Of a stretch of DNA of 64,000 nt, positions 1 to 12,388 are shown piece by piece. Both the position numbers and the translations under genes were made by a program. Every line of letters starts with the position of its first letter. The stretch's first letter is position 1. The notes beneath the pieces are model-generated. The model did not search any database and was not told where the DNA came from. It saw nothing but the letters and a program-made list of their open reading frames with translations. The stretch spans positions 506,001-570,000 of the forward strand of contig WAEK01000011.1 in the NCBI GenBank assembly GCA_011634665.1. Reading direction: 5' to 3'. The DNA comes from Mortierella sp. BCC40632 (Eukaryota; Mortierellomycota; Mortierellomycetes; Mortierellales; Mortierellaceae).

Positions 1-366
1 AACAGGACAGAGGATACAACAAGCGATTGAGGGGAGTGAAGGTAGGCGAGGAAAAAAAAAAAAAGGAGCTAAGGAATGGAAACGGATGCAAATCACTTTT
101 ACTTTGGACGACGCCGCTCATCACACGCCACGCCTCTCTCTTTGGTAGCTCTCACCCACTCTCTCTATCTCTCTCACTTCCCCAAATCAAATGCACCTGC
201 CAGTTGAATATTCTTCGATGGACCCCACAGGAATGAAAAAAAAAAAAAAAAACGTCCGCACGCAGTCACACACACTCTCTCCTCTTCCCACATGCATGCC
301 AAGCAAAGATGCTGTTTACAAATGCCTTTATCTCTTTCTGACAGGGTTTCTCTCGCCTGTCTGTTG

Positions 367-408
<42 letters not shown>

Positions 409-542
409 CACTGGGAGGAGTTGAAGTGGGAAGAGGAGGGGAAGGAAATACGCTACTAGATTGACATATGCCAAATTCGGCTTCGGCTCCTCCCTTCATT
501 CCCTCTCACACTCACTCATATTATCCGTTAGTATCAATCGCT
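1..542. other. Downstream flank of XPO1
   Basis: No gene is seen here. The stretch holds an A-run, CT-rich sequence and a (TGTC)n microsatellite, and should contain the exportin-1 3' UTR on the minus strand. The short open frames on both strands run through the microsatellite and are not credible genes. Confidence 0.6.
369..408. repeat. (TGTC)10 microsatellite
   Basis: Ten uninterrupted TGTC units lie in the putative 3' flank of exportin-1. Length polymorphism between strains is likely. Confidence 0.95.
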
Positions 543-3500
543 TTAATCATCTTCATCCATCGTTGGAAGGTCTGAGGGCTTAACAAGACCTGGAATCCTC
601 AATGCTGCTTCCCGCTCCATCTTGCGCTTCGCCTCCAATTCAGCTTCACGTTCATCCAAGAACAAATCGTTCTGCTCTGTTTCCGTCGCTCCAAACTCAG
701 TCAACTGAATCAAAAAGTCGCGCAAGTGAAGCTTGAACTTGTTAGCATCCCTGTTGGTCTCAAACAACGCCAGCGTAAATGTCCGGACTTGAGCTCTATT
801 AACCGCCACATCAAAAGTGAAGAAGAAAAAAGACATTGTTAGAGCTATTGTCATATTCATAGTATCATTGAATCCAATCCTCATTCTACACAATGATCTT
901 CCTGAGTCAGATAAACGTCTTGTTCAACTTACGGCTGCAGATGTGGGAAAGCGTTCTGGAGAAGGTTGATCATGTACTCCTTTAAGAATTTCACGTTGGT
1001 CATTTCAGGATCCTGAACCTGTTGTGCATTAAACAACGGTGCCTGGACGGCCCCTGTCTCGACAAGGAAGAACATACGTGCGAGCAACTGACTCTGCAAT
1101 TTGAAGCCTATTATTGAATCAGTTCATAGATAAGTTTGTGTTTAGTCAAACAATCCACAATACATCATATTTCGCCCAGAGCACCATTCATTCATTGCAC
1201 AATAGAAAATAGAAAGAAAGAAAGAAAAAAAAAAGGTGTCACAAACTGCTCACTTACCACTCTTGTGGTTGTTATCCGTAAGAACAAAGAAAATGTCGTT
1301 CAAGAGATTCAGGAAGTAAGCCTGGTAAAAGATGTTGGCGGTCACGGAATCGCTCGAGGCAAAGTTGTTGATAATATCCAGGCAAATGCTAAGTCCCATG
1401 TCTGCAATATCACGCATCGTGTGCTTGAACGCCCAGACAACACTGTCCATGACCAGGCGAAGCTGTGCTGGTGGGAGCTTGAGAAGGGCTATAAAAACAC
1501 ATTGAGAATCAAAATACCACATTGTCAGCGTTTCTCAACCTATCATGATTGAAATTACACTTTGCATTATTGCGCGTATTACGTACCAGGGAAGCAGCAT
1601 TGGCTGATAGACCTCACAAGTTTGAAGAAACCAACACGGTGATCTGGGTACTCGGCAAAGTCCTTGTTGATCATGGACAAAGTCACATCGAATACTGACT
1701 CGAGGATAGCGGGAATCTTGTCATTCAATAGTGACTAGTAGAAAACCACCAAAGGATAAAAGTCGATTCGTTAGATCAAAAGACATTCCCAGGAAAAGGG
1801 GGCTCATGGTTTGATTTGCATCATGTGGTTAAAAAAAAGAAAAGAAAAGAAAAAAATAGGCACTTACTCCAAGTCGGGAAATAATAGTGCTCATAACACT
1901 CAACACCTCGGCATCACGAGCAGCCTCAACATTGCGCTGGTAATCTCCTAGTACAGCCTCGAGGACTCCAGGGATAACCTTCTGTGCTACTTCTGTCAAA
2001 TCATCTGCCTTGCTCACGTAGGTCTCAATTAACTTGAGAACCTCCTTCTTCACTGTCCTCATCTGGCGGACACGGGGCGTACGCAATGCCACTGGACCTT
2101 GCTTCACAACACTCTCCGAGATCAACTGGCTGATAGCCTTGTATACTGCCAGAAGATCGAGATAGATGCGACCGAGCTGCGAGAAGTATCCAGGTCCAAT
2201 GGATCCACATGCTGCAACATTAGTCTTGAGTACACTTGCGAGCACCTTGAGGTTCTCAGTGTTGTCCAAGTTTTCGAGGCTGGCATTCGCCTGCTGCATA
2301 ATGTTGTCCCACTATAGTATAATTTAGATGGTGGAGCATGAGCTGATCAGATAAAAAATGGAAACAGAAATACAAGAGTATAAAAATGATACTGTGCAGT
2401 GCTCAAACATGAAGTTTGATGAAACTTACATATTGGTTAGGGGTTTGCATTGCCTTGGCAATCAAGCGCTCCTGAGCAGCACGGTTTGGATGGGCAGAGA
2501 TCATGTATCCAATAGCCTCATAAAATGTGTGAATCTAAATAAAAGTATGTATTAGCGCAAGTAAAAACCATGAAGGCGTTAGATTCTATATTTTTGACAC
2601 TTCGTAATTTGGAAACAATGCTTCAAGCACAGCGCATACCTGGGCCGGTGTAAGGTCACTTGTGATCCTGTCCAGAGTGTTGAGAATCTCGTCAATAAAG
2701 GGCATCACCTCCTGCGACTGCTGCAACACGAAATGACGTCTACACTTTTGCGAGATCTTGATGAACGTGTCACAAGCCATGTCCTGAACACCATCGTGCG
2801 TCTCGTGCATGAATTCGAACAGTTTGTTGACGACCGTCTTGAGGAACTTCCAGTGTGCCTTCAGGAAACGAGGATATTGTCCTACAATGTACATAATGTT
2901 GGATGCGACGACAGCCTTGTTGTCCTTGCCTCTCTTCATTTCACAGAGACCAAGGAGCTCCTTGATAACAGTGACCAAGAACTTCTTTTCCGTATCTTCA
3001 TCTAATACAACAATGGTGCATATTATTGTTTAGAATGATGCGGGACCCGTGCCTATTAACAAAATGGAAGCGATTTTCATGCATGACTCTGAGAGTGCGT
3101 CTACAACTTACTCATTGCACCAGAAATAGATCCGATGGCCCAGCAGAGCTGGTTAAGGTTGGCCCACGACCACTCCGAGCCATCAACCTGCTTCATCAAC
3201 TTGTCCGACATGATTGCCTCGGTGTTGGCGCAGTCCAAATGGGTCAAGTAAACGAGAACCTCACGCATACTCTTGTACAAGGTAATAGTGTCGCTCTCCT
3301 TCATCACCTCACGCACAATCTCTCCTTCATCGTTCTCAACAATCAAGACCTAATGCACGAAGGGTGGAGAGGGGAGGGGAGGGGAGGAATGACAGATTAT
3401 TTAGAATATTTTTTTAGAAAGGATGACGGAAGACATATCACATTTGCGAATCACCTGGCAGGGCTCGATATTTTACCTCCTCTGGCTTGACCATATGCTC

Positions 3501-4866
3501 GATCATGACCACTCGCAGGCGAGATAGAGTGTCTGCATACAGGTTTTTGCGAAGTGCTGGGTTATTGTTCTGGCCCATTCCTGCACCAAGGTTCAATAAT
3601 GGCAACTCAATCACTGGGAGCTGCTGCATCTCCTCGTACAACTCTGCCACCAACTTTGTCCAGTATTCCAAGCAGATCTTGAAGATTTCCCTCTCATCCA
3701 CCTCGGAGATCTTAAGTAGGTACTGATGGGCAGCCAAAAGGACTTCTCTGTTCTGAGGGTTCTCAACCAACTATTTGGTAATATATATAATAAAGTAGGG
3801 TTATATTAGTAAACATGGATTCTAACAAGGGTCCAGAGTATGAGTTGGACCAGCAACAGGCATATTGACTTGCCTTCAGATGAACGCCAAGGAACCCAGT
3901 CAAGAACAGTGCAAGATTCTGAATGTACTGCTGCTCGTCATCGTTTGCATTCTCATAGAGTTTGGCGATGTCTACAAGAAAATAGAAAAAAACGTGTGAA
4001 CGAGAATGTTCGTTGAATGAGTAAAGTCCACTCGAGTAGCACAACACAGAAGAAAGGAAGAGGTCGATCTTCAACTCCTGTTCATCCCATTCGGTCCACT
4101 GGCACTTACTTGCACGGATGTTGATGGTCTTGGCAACAGAGGTCATGACCATATTGAAGAGTACGACAAACTTTTCATTGTAATCCGTAGTGACTGACAA
4201 GCTTCCGATCTCTGTAAGGCAACGCAGAGTAACATTGCGGAACTGTGGGAACGTCCAAGAAAAAAAAAAAGCATGTAGCATAAATGAAGTATAGTGGGTT
4301 AGAAATCAAAGAAGTCCACATTCGAAAGAGACAATTCACTCCTCTCTCTTTCTCAACCGAGATTCAATCCTGTCCACATACCCTTGTGCGAAGGTTTTCA
4401 ACAATGTTGGTCTCAAAGATGTATCCAAGAGGGATCCAGTTCAAGAAGCGAAGAAGCGTGTGAAGAGTCGCCTTGATTAAACTTGGCTTATTGGCTTTCT
4501 CCAAGACCTCACTGCATAGCTGAAAGATCTCTGAGAACTCGCCGCACATCGAGTTCTTTAGGTTTTTCGTCTTGACCTGAGTCATCTGCTCCGCAGAGAA
4601 ATCGAAAATCTCCTCGCTATGTTAAAGGATGTGGTCCGGGTCATTACAGGAATGAATATGTTAATCTTGGTATTTATCCGTTATTACTGTCCCTATGCAT
4701 GTCTGATCCCTTTTTTTTTTTTCTTGGCCAATACAAAACCTCAGGAGCTTCAAGATGACCATGTTGTTTTCGCAAAGCGAGAGATTGGACTTGCTCGAGG
4801 TAACAATCTCGGGAATAAAGTTTGGCCAGGCATGTGGCCACTCCTGCTTCAGGATCTATTAAACAG

Positions 4867-4898
<32 letters not shown>

Positions 4899-6341
4899 GT
4901 TGCCGAGCCGAGTGGTGAGTACCATATGATGGAGAGGATGCCTGTTCCAATGGACAAACATCTGAATGAACATTGCCCTGGTAATGCTGTAAAGTCGTGT
5001 CCGTAGTTTTGAGAGACCGTACCTGAACCAAGACCATGTTGAGTTTGTTGATCAATGTCTTCTCACGAGTAAGACTAGCCTCGTTGGAAGACAAGCTGAC
5101 GATCAGGCCAACAACATAGTTACGGATACCTATTTATCCAAAGAAAAAAGAACACGCCTGAGTCAATATGGAAATAGTGCTGTCATGATGTAGAGTGCAT
5201 AATCCTAATGTGGAGAGCCACATGTGAAGGTATGATCGAAACCCCTCTGACTTGCCTTGACACTGTTCCTGAGGCAACAGCTTCCACCGTGTTTGAACAA
5301 GCTTTTCCAGAATAGCAAGGCCAAGGAACTAACGTCCGGCCAACATCAAGCAAAATAGATATGATAGACAAAACGCGTCGTAGTTTGGAGGTTAGAAAAA
5401 GTGAGTCCACTAAATTATATCATTACCTTCCCGGGTATCCTTTTTTTTTTTTTTTTTTTTTTCCAAGGGTAATCCTCTTCTTCTTCCCGAGCAGAGGCCG
5501 AGGAAGTGGCGTTAATCCAACAACAGCAGCTCAAGCCAAATAGGTCTGTTCCGAATACCTTTGTTTGAGACACCTTGGACTTTTCGAGAATGGCATCCAC
5601 GCGCCTCCATGATTCGGGATGCTCCTGGAACTGGGTCAGGACCTGCTGTGCAAGCTTGTGCTATTCAATCCAACAAAGGGAGAGCGAGAGAGAGGGAAAG
5701 AATATAAAGGACAAGAGAGGCGTCAATGGTCTGCAAGGAGTATTGGAAGTAGGGTCGACGCCATGACTGTTCGAACTCCTGTGCTTCCTGCCGCTTCATT
5801 TCGATCAGGTCGAGAAGACAGATGAGGCTGATCCCTCTTTTTTTTTTTTTTTTTTTTTTTCTCACACACTATCTTTTTAGTCCCTTCTTTTTTTCTTTTT
5901 TTTCTGCTGTGTCCCACAAGTTGGCTAGTCCATGCTGAGTCCTGGAAGAGAAGCGATCGCCACAGCCAATTCTTTTTTTGGGCTGAAGCTAAGATCCAGC
6001 GGGATGTAGGAATAGGGATTCCTTTTTCTCTTTTCTTTTTTTTTTTTTTTTTTTTCATCCTTGACTTACATCATCGCCAGCGCCTGCATAGAACGCCTGC
6101 ACTACACGATCCAGCAAGTCGACATCTAGCTCCCGGTTAAAGTCGAGAATGGCCTATAAGGAGATAAACATCACGGAGGCGGATCATGAGGACAATAAAT
6201 ACGAGGATATTAGCCACTGAAGCTTGACCATGAACAATATATTCGCCAAGTAGAAAATCGAAGCACCCCGTCCTCATGATGCTTTTCCCATGACCCATTA
6301 CGGATCGAGACCCTCTCGGTATCCATGGCCGAGATCGGGGG

Positions 6342-6376
<35 letters not shown>

Positions 6377-6550
6377 TCTGGCGGGCGTTTGGCTGGACGG
6401 GGCGCGTGGACAGAGAGGAGGAGAGGGGTGGGTCCAGACGGCCAATGACCACGAATGAGACGGAGGTGGGATACAGAAACAAAGTGTAAGAGGACAAGGA
6501 TGATGAAAGATCCGAGGAGAAGGAAGGGGCAAGGAGGGGCTTACCTCCAT
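543..6550 (-). CDS. XPO1: Exportin-1 (CRM1), nuclear export receptor
   Basis: This is the karyopherin that binds leucine-rich nuclear export signals with RanGTP and carries cargo out of the nucleus. Eighteen coding exons on the minus strand (high to low): 6545-6550, 6070-6153, 5559-5660, 5256-5328, 5023-5129, 4740-4855, 4382-4616, 4110-4242, 3874-3971, 3477-3770, 3112-3349, 2640-3001, 2430-2534, 1868-2311, 1587-1734, 1258-1488, 933-1107, 543-795. Together they give 1067 residues, close to human XPO1 (1071), and every junction keeps frame. HEAT-repeat blocks are unmistakable, for example [20 protein letters not shown] and the MDEDD C-terminus. The start codon is in a 6-nt coding exon encoding Met-Glu. 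Introns 4 and 9 use GC-AG boundaries. Cys515 occupies the leptomycin-B-reactive position ([11 protein letters not shown]). About five residues are missing at the exon 7/8 junction. Confidence 0.97.
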
Positions 6551-7739
6551 TGGCAGCAATTACTGATCCGTGGTCGGGGGGGAGGAGAGAAGAGAAAAGG
6601 ATTGGACGAGTGAAGTGATGGGTCACTGGCCGATTTTTTTTTTTTTTGTTGTTTGTTCGGGAAATGGGCGGCCTGGGGACTGTCCGACGAGACACGCGTT
6701 CGATCCAAGAGCTTAAGAAAAAGAGCTGAGCAGAGTAGGGCGAGAAGGAGTGTAAGGACGGCGAGCAGGGTGAATGGACGAGACGAAGAGCGAAGGGACG
6801 GCGAGCAAAGAGAGGAGAGAAGAGGAGAAGAGAGAGGAGAGAAGAGAGAGAGAAAGGAAGAGAAAGAGAGAAGAAAGTGAAAGATAAAAAAGAGCGGACA
6901 AGTAATAGTAATGGACGGGACGGAGAGGGGAGGAAGAACGCACCAAACGAGGCCCAAGGGCTATTGGGACTGCGAAATCACAGTCGTTCGCTCTTCTGTC
7001 GGCCGAAAGGACTGGGGGCTTCGGTCGGCGGTGAAGGTGACGATGCCGTGGATCCGAGGCTTTGGGTCAAGAGCTGGCGAGAGCAGGCCACTGGTGGAGG
7101 GGTGCCGGGAGGCCGGCAGTTGGTCCGCGGATGAAATGATATTCTTGGCAGAGCTCTGTTGACGGCCTTGTAAAGCTATTTTGCGTTTTCTTTTCTCTTT
7201 TCTTTTCTTTTTTCCTGCCTCGACCAAAGAGAAGAGAGAGACGGCCTGTCCCCGCCAGATTCCTGCAGAAAGATGAGTGACCTGCTGAGAAATCAAGATC
7301 CCCCTTCCCTGGCCCGGGAACTCGCCTTTGCCTTGCCCGATCACACACACACCACACAGACAAAACGACACGCACACTGCTGCTCTCGCTCCACATAAAA
7401 TGACGCCCAGTCCCCAACGCCCCCACAAATGGCATTGTCAGCCGTCCTATCCGCTGCGGCTCGAAGGGGCGTACCTGCGACCTGTCACTAAATGGAGTCA
7501 AGGATACGAAGATGAAGAAGAAAAGAGAAGAGAAACCGTCGGGCTTATCGAACCAGACAGGCGCATTTTATAAGTGGGGACTGAGTGGAGAGGGAGAAGT
7601 GATGATAGACATTTTTTTCCCTCTCTCCGTGCGGTAGAGGTGCACCACGACTCGTTTTGTGTATCCGAGCGAACGGGAAAAACGACGAACCTATTTTTCT
7701 TCTTTCCACTCTCGCCCGTCTTTCTCTTTGTCCTCTCTC

Positions 7740-7805
<66 letters not shown>

Positions 7806-8094
7806 CTCTCGTGCAGGATGTCCTTTTTTTACCCACTTGCGAGCCACATACCAGTCAACTCCTCTAGTCAACAATAACAACAAAAAAAAAAAAAAAAAAA
7901 ATTGGTGGCAATCCTTTTTTGACTTCGCCACTCGCCTTTTTTTTTTTTTTTTCTCTCATTTTTTCTCTCGTCTCTCTCTTTCTCTCTTTCATTCCTTCTT
8001 TCTTATTCTTTTTTTTTACCCTCCCATCTTACTCCTAATCTCACTTCTCACCACTACATCCTATCCTACTACTCTCCCTCCCTTCTCTCTCGAC
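6551..8094. promoter_or_regulatory. Divergent upstream region of XPO1 and the 8.1-kb gene
   Basis: This 1.5-kb interval separates two genes transcribed away from each other. It is purine-rich near XPO1 (6780-6880) and CT-rich with poly-A and poly-T runs near the plus-strand gene (7740-8090). No convincing coding sequence, RNA gene or defined motif is seen; the longer open frames follow the low-complexity composition. Confidence 0.5.
7745..7799. repeat. (CT)n microsatellite
   Basis: An uninterrupted CT dinucleotide run of roughly 55 bp in the presumed promoter/5' UTR of the plus-strand gene starting at 8095. Confidence 0.95.
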
Positions 8095-10109
8095 ATGCGT
8101 GGTCGACTCCCTACTAGGGCAACTCCCCCTGCCCCACCTAGCTATGACATCAGCTCCGTCCTGGCTCCCGCGGGCACTCATCCCTGGCGCCCCCAGTCTG
8201 GTGAAGAACTCGACTTTGACAGCCTTGTAGTCAAGCACCAACGTGCTGTCCAAAGAGCCCTCTCGAGTTCCACTTCCACCATCACCCCTCACCGTCTGAG
8301 TGTCCGTGAGCAATCTGTTCTAGGGGACTTAGTCTCTGTTGTCCAGAAAGATATCCGGCAGCTGCAACGCGAACTCGGTAAAAGGGATTATCATTTGTTT
8401 TCCCAAACAGGAATGGACTTTTCCTAACCGACGGTGTACCTGTTTCTCGGCTTGTAGAGAAGAGAGTTTTTTTTTTTTTTTTTTTTTTGCTCACATTCTT
8501 TTATTCTATTTAATCTTACTCTGTATTAAATAGTCAGGGCAGGACGACCTCCGGATGAACGCGACCAAGACTGGGACCCGCCTCTTGACTGGGATGACGA
8601 CTTTACTAGTGAACTCATCCACAGCTGGGGTGAACCTGTGTCTCTTGAGGCAGATTTTTTCATACTCCGGTCCATGAGTATCTTTCAACTAGCTACATCG
8701 CAGACCGTGGCCGTGTTAGGACTTGCGCGTGTCCGGGACTACCTCAAGATGTCTTTGATGCTTGCTCAAAAGGGTCATGACCACCTTCAGTCCGCCTTTG
8801 GCCACGACAACACCAACGCCATCAACACGTGCTGGAGATTCCCAATCTTGATCAGCCGGATCTATCAACAGTTGGTCCGTCCTTTTGCTCATCTTTATTT
8901 ATTTCTTTTTCTTCTTTCCTTCTTTCCTTCTTTCCTTCTTTCCTTCTTTCCTTCTTTCCTTCTTTCCCTCTTTCCTTCTTTCCTTCTTTCCTTCGTTCCC
9001 TCCTCCCAAAAAAAAAAAAAAAAAAAAAAAATCCCCCAACAACAGCGCTGCATAACACCAAAAGTTGCCCAACCATCTACTCATGTGTTCCTTTGTCTTG
9101 GAAATTAGGCCATTTGGACGATGAGCAGGATCAAGGCCCAAGAGGACCGAGCTGGAGTTGTCTCTGATATGTCGCTCGAGTACAAGACGGCACGGGAAAT
9201 GTCTTGCCGTGCCCTTCGAGCCTTTGAACAGGGCATTGTTCACTACCCAAACGTCGACCGACAGGGCGCCTATTCCGCTGCCAAAGCAGAGGAATACTCA
9301 CTCATGGCTCGCGTGGCTGAAATGTTGGCAGGACTCTTGAACGATCCCTCGACCAAACTAATGTGGACACAACATGCAGAGGGGCTTCTTCTTGAAGCCC
9401 TTAACGAAACACGCCCAGATGTAGACTCGGAGACGGCGAATGATCTTTTGCGTCGCGTCTCTAATCTTCACTTACAGTTTGCAGTTTGGATGTATCAACA
9501 ACAACATGAGCCCTTGGAGCCATATCCCAATGCAAACATTTGGTTCAAGGAAATGAGGTCGTCCTCTGTCGCTGGTAAGAAAAGAAAAGAAAAGAAAAGA
9601 AAAAAGGGGAGCTCGCTAACTTTTAACTAATTCATTTGCACAGCTTTGCCAAGCATTTTCCTCAGTTGAATGTTACTGAAAACTCGTCAATGCTGCGGAG
9701 GGTTGAGTAGCTCTTGAATATGCCAAGCAGGCCCTTAGTAGAACCGACAAAAATGATCTCTCTCCAAAATCATTCACAATGGTAGGAAGGTCATTCCGTT
9801 TCCTCCTCCTATTCTATTGCAGAGAAACATAAATGACTCGCTTGTTCAGACACAAACGGGGCTTTAAATCTCGCTCGCTAGATTATCGATAGCCTCTACA
9901 TGCTATCGCTTGTCTGTGTCTCAACCCACTTTATCCATGGCTTCAGTCGAGAAGCGGCCCAATGGGTTCGTTGTCTTCAAAGAACGTTTCCTTTTCACAA
10001 GGTCGAATACGGATATCTGTTAGCAGCTCAGGTTATGGAGAACAAGGACAAGGCCATGCAAGCCCTTGCAGAACATCGCAAGAACGCCCTTGACCCCAAC
10101 AACCAATAG
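8095..10109 (+). pseudogene. Helical-repeat gene with a decayed 3' half (SPO22/ZIP4-like?)
   Basis: Three 5' exons keep frame: 8095-8377, 8534-8874, 9109-9574 (about 363 residues). The product is alpha-helical and TPR-like, with segments such as TAREMSCRALRAFEQGIVHY and AEEYSLMARVAEMLAGLL, faintly recalling SPO22/ZIP4/TEX11 meiotic proteins. That family call is tentative. Downstream, coding-like stretches remain (FAKHFPQLNVTENSSM near 9645-9710, ALEYAKQALSRTDKND near 9711-9760, FSREAAQWVRCLQRTF then a stop at 10107-10109). They sit in different frames separated by a stop and an apparent 1-bp shift, and I found no splice solution joining them. The product would also be much shorter than SPO22 proteins (about 900 residues). 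Either there are cryptic introns or the gene is degenerating. Confidence 0.5.
8908..8999. repeat. Imperfect (CTTT/CTTC)n tract in an intron
   Basis: Tetranucleotide CTTT/CTTC units fill the intron 8875-9108 and are followed by a ~22-nt A-run. They form the pyrimidine-rich part of the intron. Confidence 0.85.
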
Positions 10110-10255
10110 GCCTGCATGCTTGCATAGTTTCTTTTTGGATTTATTGCTTTTTTTTTTTTTTTTTTTTTTTTTTTTGTCAGCTCGTGGAGAAGAAGAAGAA
10201 AAACAAAAGAATATGAGAGGTCTGATCGGGTAGAAAAATAGTCAGAAGAGCGCTT

Positions 10256-12355
10256 CTACAAGGCATCAAAGTTGATGATATGCAAAGCCTTTTTCCTCTC
10301 CCTTTCGTCCTCGCGCTATTCCGCAGAGTAGATCAAAAGACAATCCAAAGATCAGTAAACAGCTTTCTTCCATGACAGAATATGATATTAGACTTTTTTT
10401 TTCTTTCTCTTTCTCTCTTACCTTCTCCATCCAATTGAGTCCGACAACTACACCAGTAAGGAGGACAATCGACGTGGCCATGACCACAAACACCCAGGGG
10501 ACATAGTCACCCGGTCGGATATACAATTCAAGAGTCCACTCATTCGGGCCTCCTGTCTTTTGCTCCTCTGGAGGTGGACTCGTTTCATTGCCTCCTCCTG
10601 CTGGTGGTGGTGGTGGAATAGAGTAATCCTCAGACTGGTAAGGGATAATGATCAGTTGTGAATTCGGAATCACACCCGAATAGGTCGTGAAATGTTCACG
10701 TTGATTCCTTGCTACACCCACAAACAACTCCTCTACATAGTTATTTGTCCGACCCAGTCCAAAGAGTGAATACGGCAATGAGAGTTTCATATAGGTAGAA
10801 GATGGATACTGAGCGACTTGATTCGCTCGCTTGTTGCCGACCGTATCCAGGACTGTGAACTTCAAGGTCGCTCCAGGGTAGTTGACTCCAAAAGGCCTTG
10901 CACCAGGCTTCTGAGGTTTAGAGTCAAGACCACACCAAGTTGGACAGACACCATTTGACGCAAGGGTTTTGAGGAAAAAGGCGTCATTAAAATAATTGTT
11001 GTGGATCATGGTAATGGCACGCCCTGCTGGACCCTGATCCTTTGTGCTCCGAAGAAGCATAATATCCACCGTGCCCTATTTAGACCAAATACAATTACAA
11101 CCCCAATCTTGTTAGTAACGAATTGACACCGTTGATTCGATTGCATAGTGAAAAAGAAAGACTCTCTTCAGGAGTTGCATTGAAGGACCTACATCCTCGT
11201 CGAGATCGATAAAGGCTGCAGCGCGGACATCTTGGACCGAGTTCAAAGCATCCGCTCCATCTGTCACCTTGACAAAGCTTCGTCTCTTGGCCGTCACTGC
11301 AGAAGGCAGGCAGGCATCATCTTCTACAGTGCAGAGCACTGATTGCAAAAGGGTGGCGCTGGATGGTCGGTTGTTATTTCCTGGAGTACCACTGACAACG
11401 AGTAGATCGGGATATCCATCCAGGTTATAGTCGCCTACATGAACTGAGATTGGCAGGCGACCCTTGAATGAGGGATCCGTCAAAAGGAGCTGCTGGACTT
11501 CTGGAAGCACCTTGTTCAGTGGGAACCGAACGAGAGCCTATAGAATGGGTAAGCATATAGATCCAAAAGGATATAGTTATGTGGTCAGATTAAAAGGCAC
11601 TCGACCACCTCAATTACTTTCCAGGAAAACGCATTCAATACCAGGCTCCAATAGAGTGAGAGATAAAAGTGCTTACGCCAGGGCTAGTGTTGTGTTCTGG
11701 ATCGACACTAAAGCTAAAGTGAGGGTCCGCCACACAGAGATTGGTGACCTGACGACAATCCTGCTGGTCCTTGGATGTGCACAGGGGAATCTGTTGATTA
11801 TAGTAGACATAAATCGAACACTGTCCATGATCACAAGCAGGCACGACAAAGTCTACGGCACCATCGCCATCGATATCAGCAAATGTCACTTGTCCTGCTC
11901 CTGCGGGGAGTAGTCCTGACACTGCAAATTCGAATCCCAGCTCCTTCTTGTTCACATAGACCACGTAGCTGTGCTGATCCTTGGCGGAGTCGTAGCAAGT
12001 TAAAAAGATATCTTTGTAACGTCGAATCATTATGGAAAAAGCAAAATAGAGAAAAAGAAAGAGAGAAAAAAAAAGTAGAGCATGAATATACGTTGTCTCA
12101 TGATTTGATAGCGCCAACTCTGGTTGTCTCGTAAAACATCCGTTTGCTTACCTGCCAAACAATCGCCGTTCAAGTCTACAAATGCGCTGGAGTGAGGATC
12201 TGAGAGAGTGCATGTAGGTCCTGCCTCTCCCGTAAAGTTCATTGGCGCCCTATCAAGTAGCAATTTCGTCCCCATAAAAAGAAAAAAAAAATCCAGTCCT
12301 GTCATTAGAGTAATGTTCGATTCATAGTCGACCTCGAATCCTTGAATTCTACCAG

Positions 12356-12388
<33 letters not shown>

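Noticed and set aside
369..408. Regular (TGTC)n array considered as CRISPR-like
   Set aside because: Uninterrupted simple repeat without spacers, in a eukaryote.
5665..5865. Open frame with balanced composition inside XPO1 intron 2 (minus strand)
   Set aside because: CRM1 exons on both sides join in frame without it and no CRM1 protein has this segment; it ends in the pyrimidine tract of the intron.
5928..5990. Short inverted repeat TTGGCT...AGCCAA in XPO1 intron 2 as an RNA gene
   Set aside because: The stem is only 6-7 bp and no known RNA fold fits.
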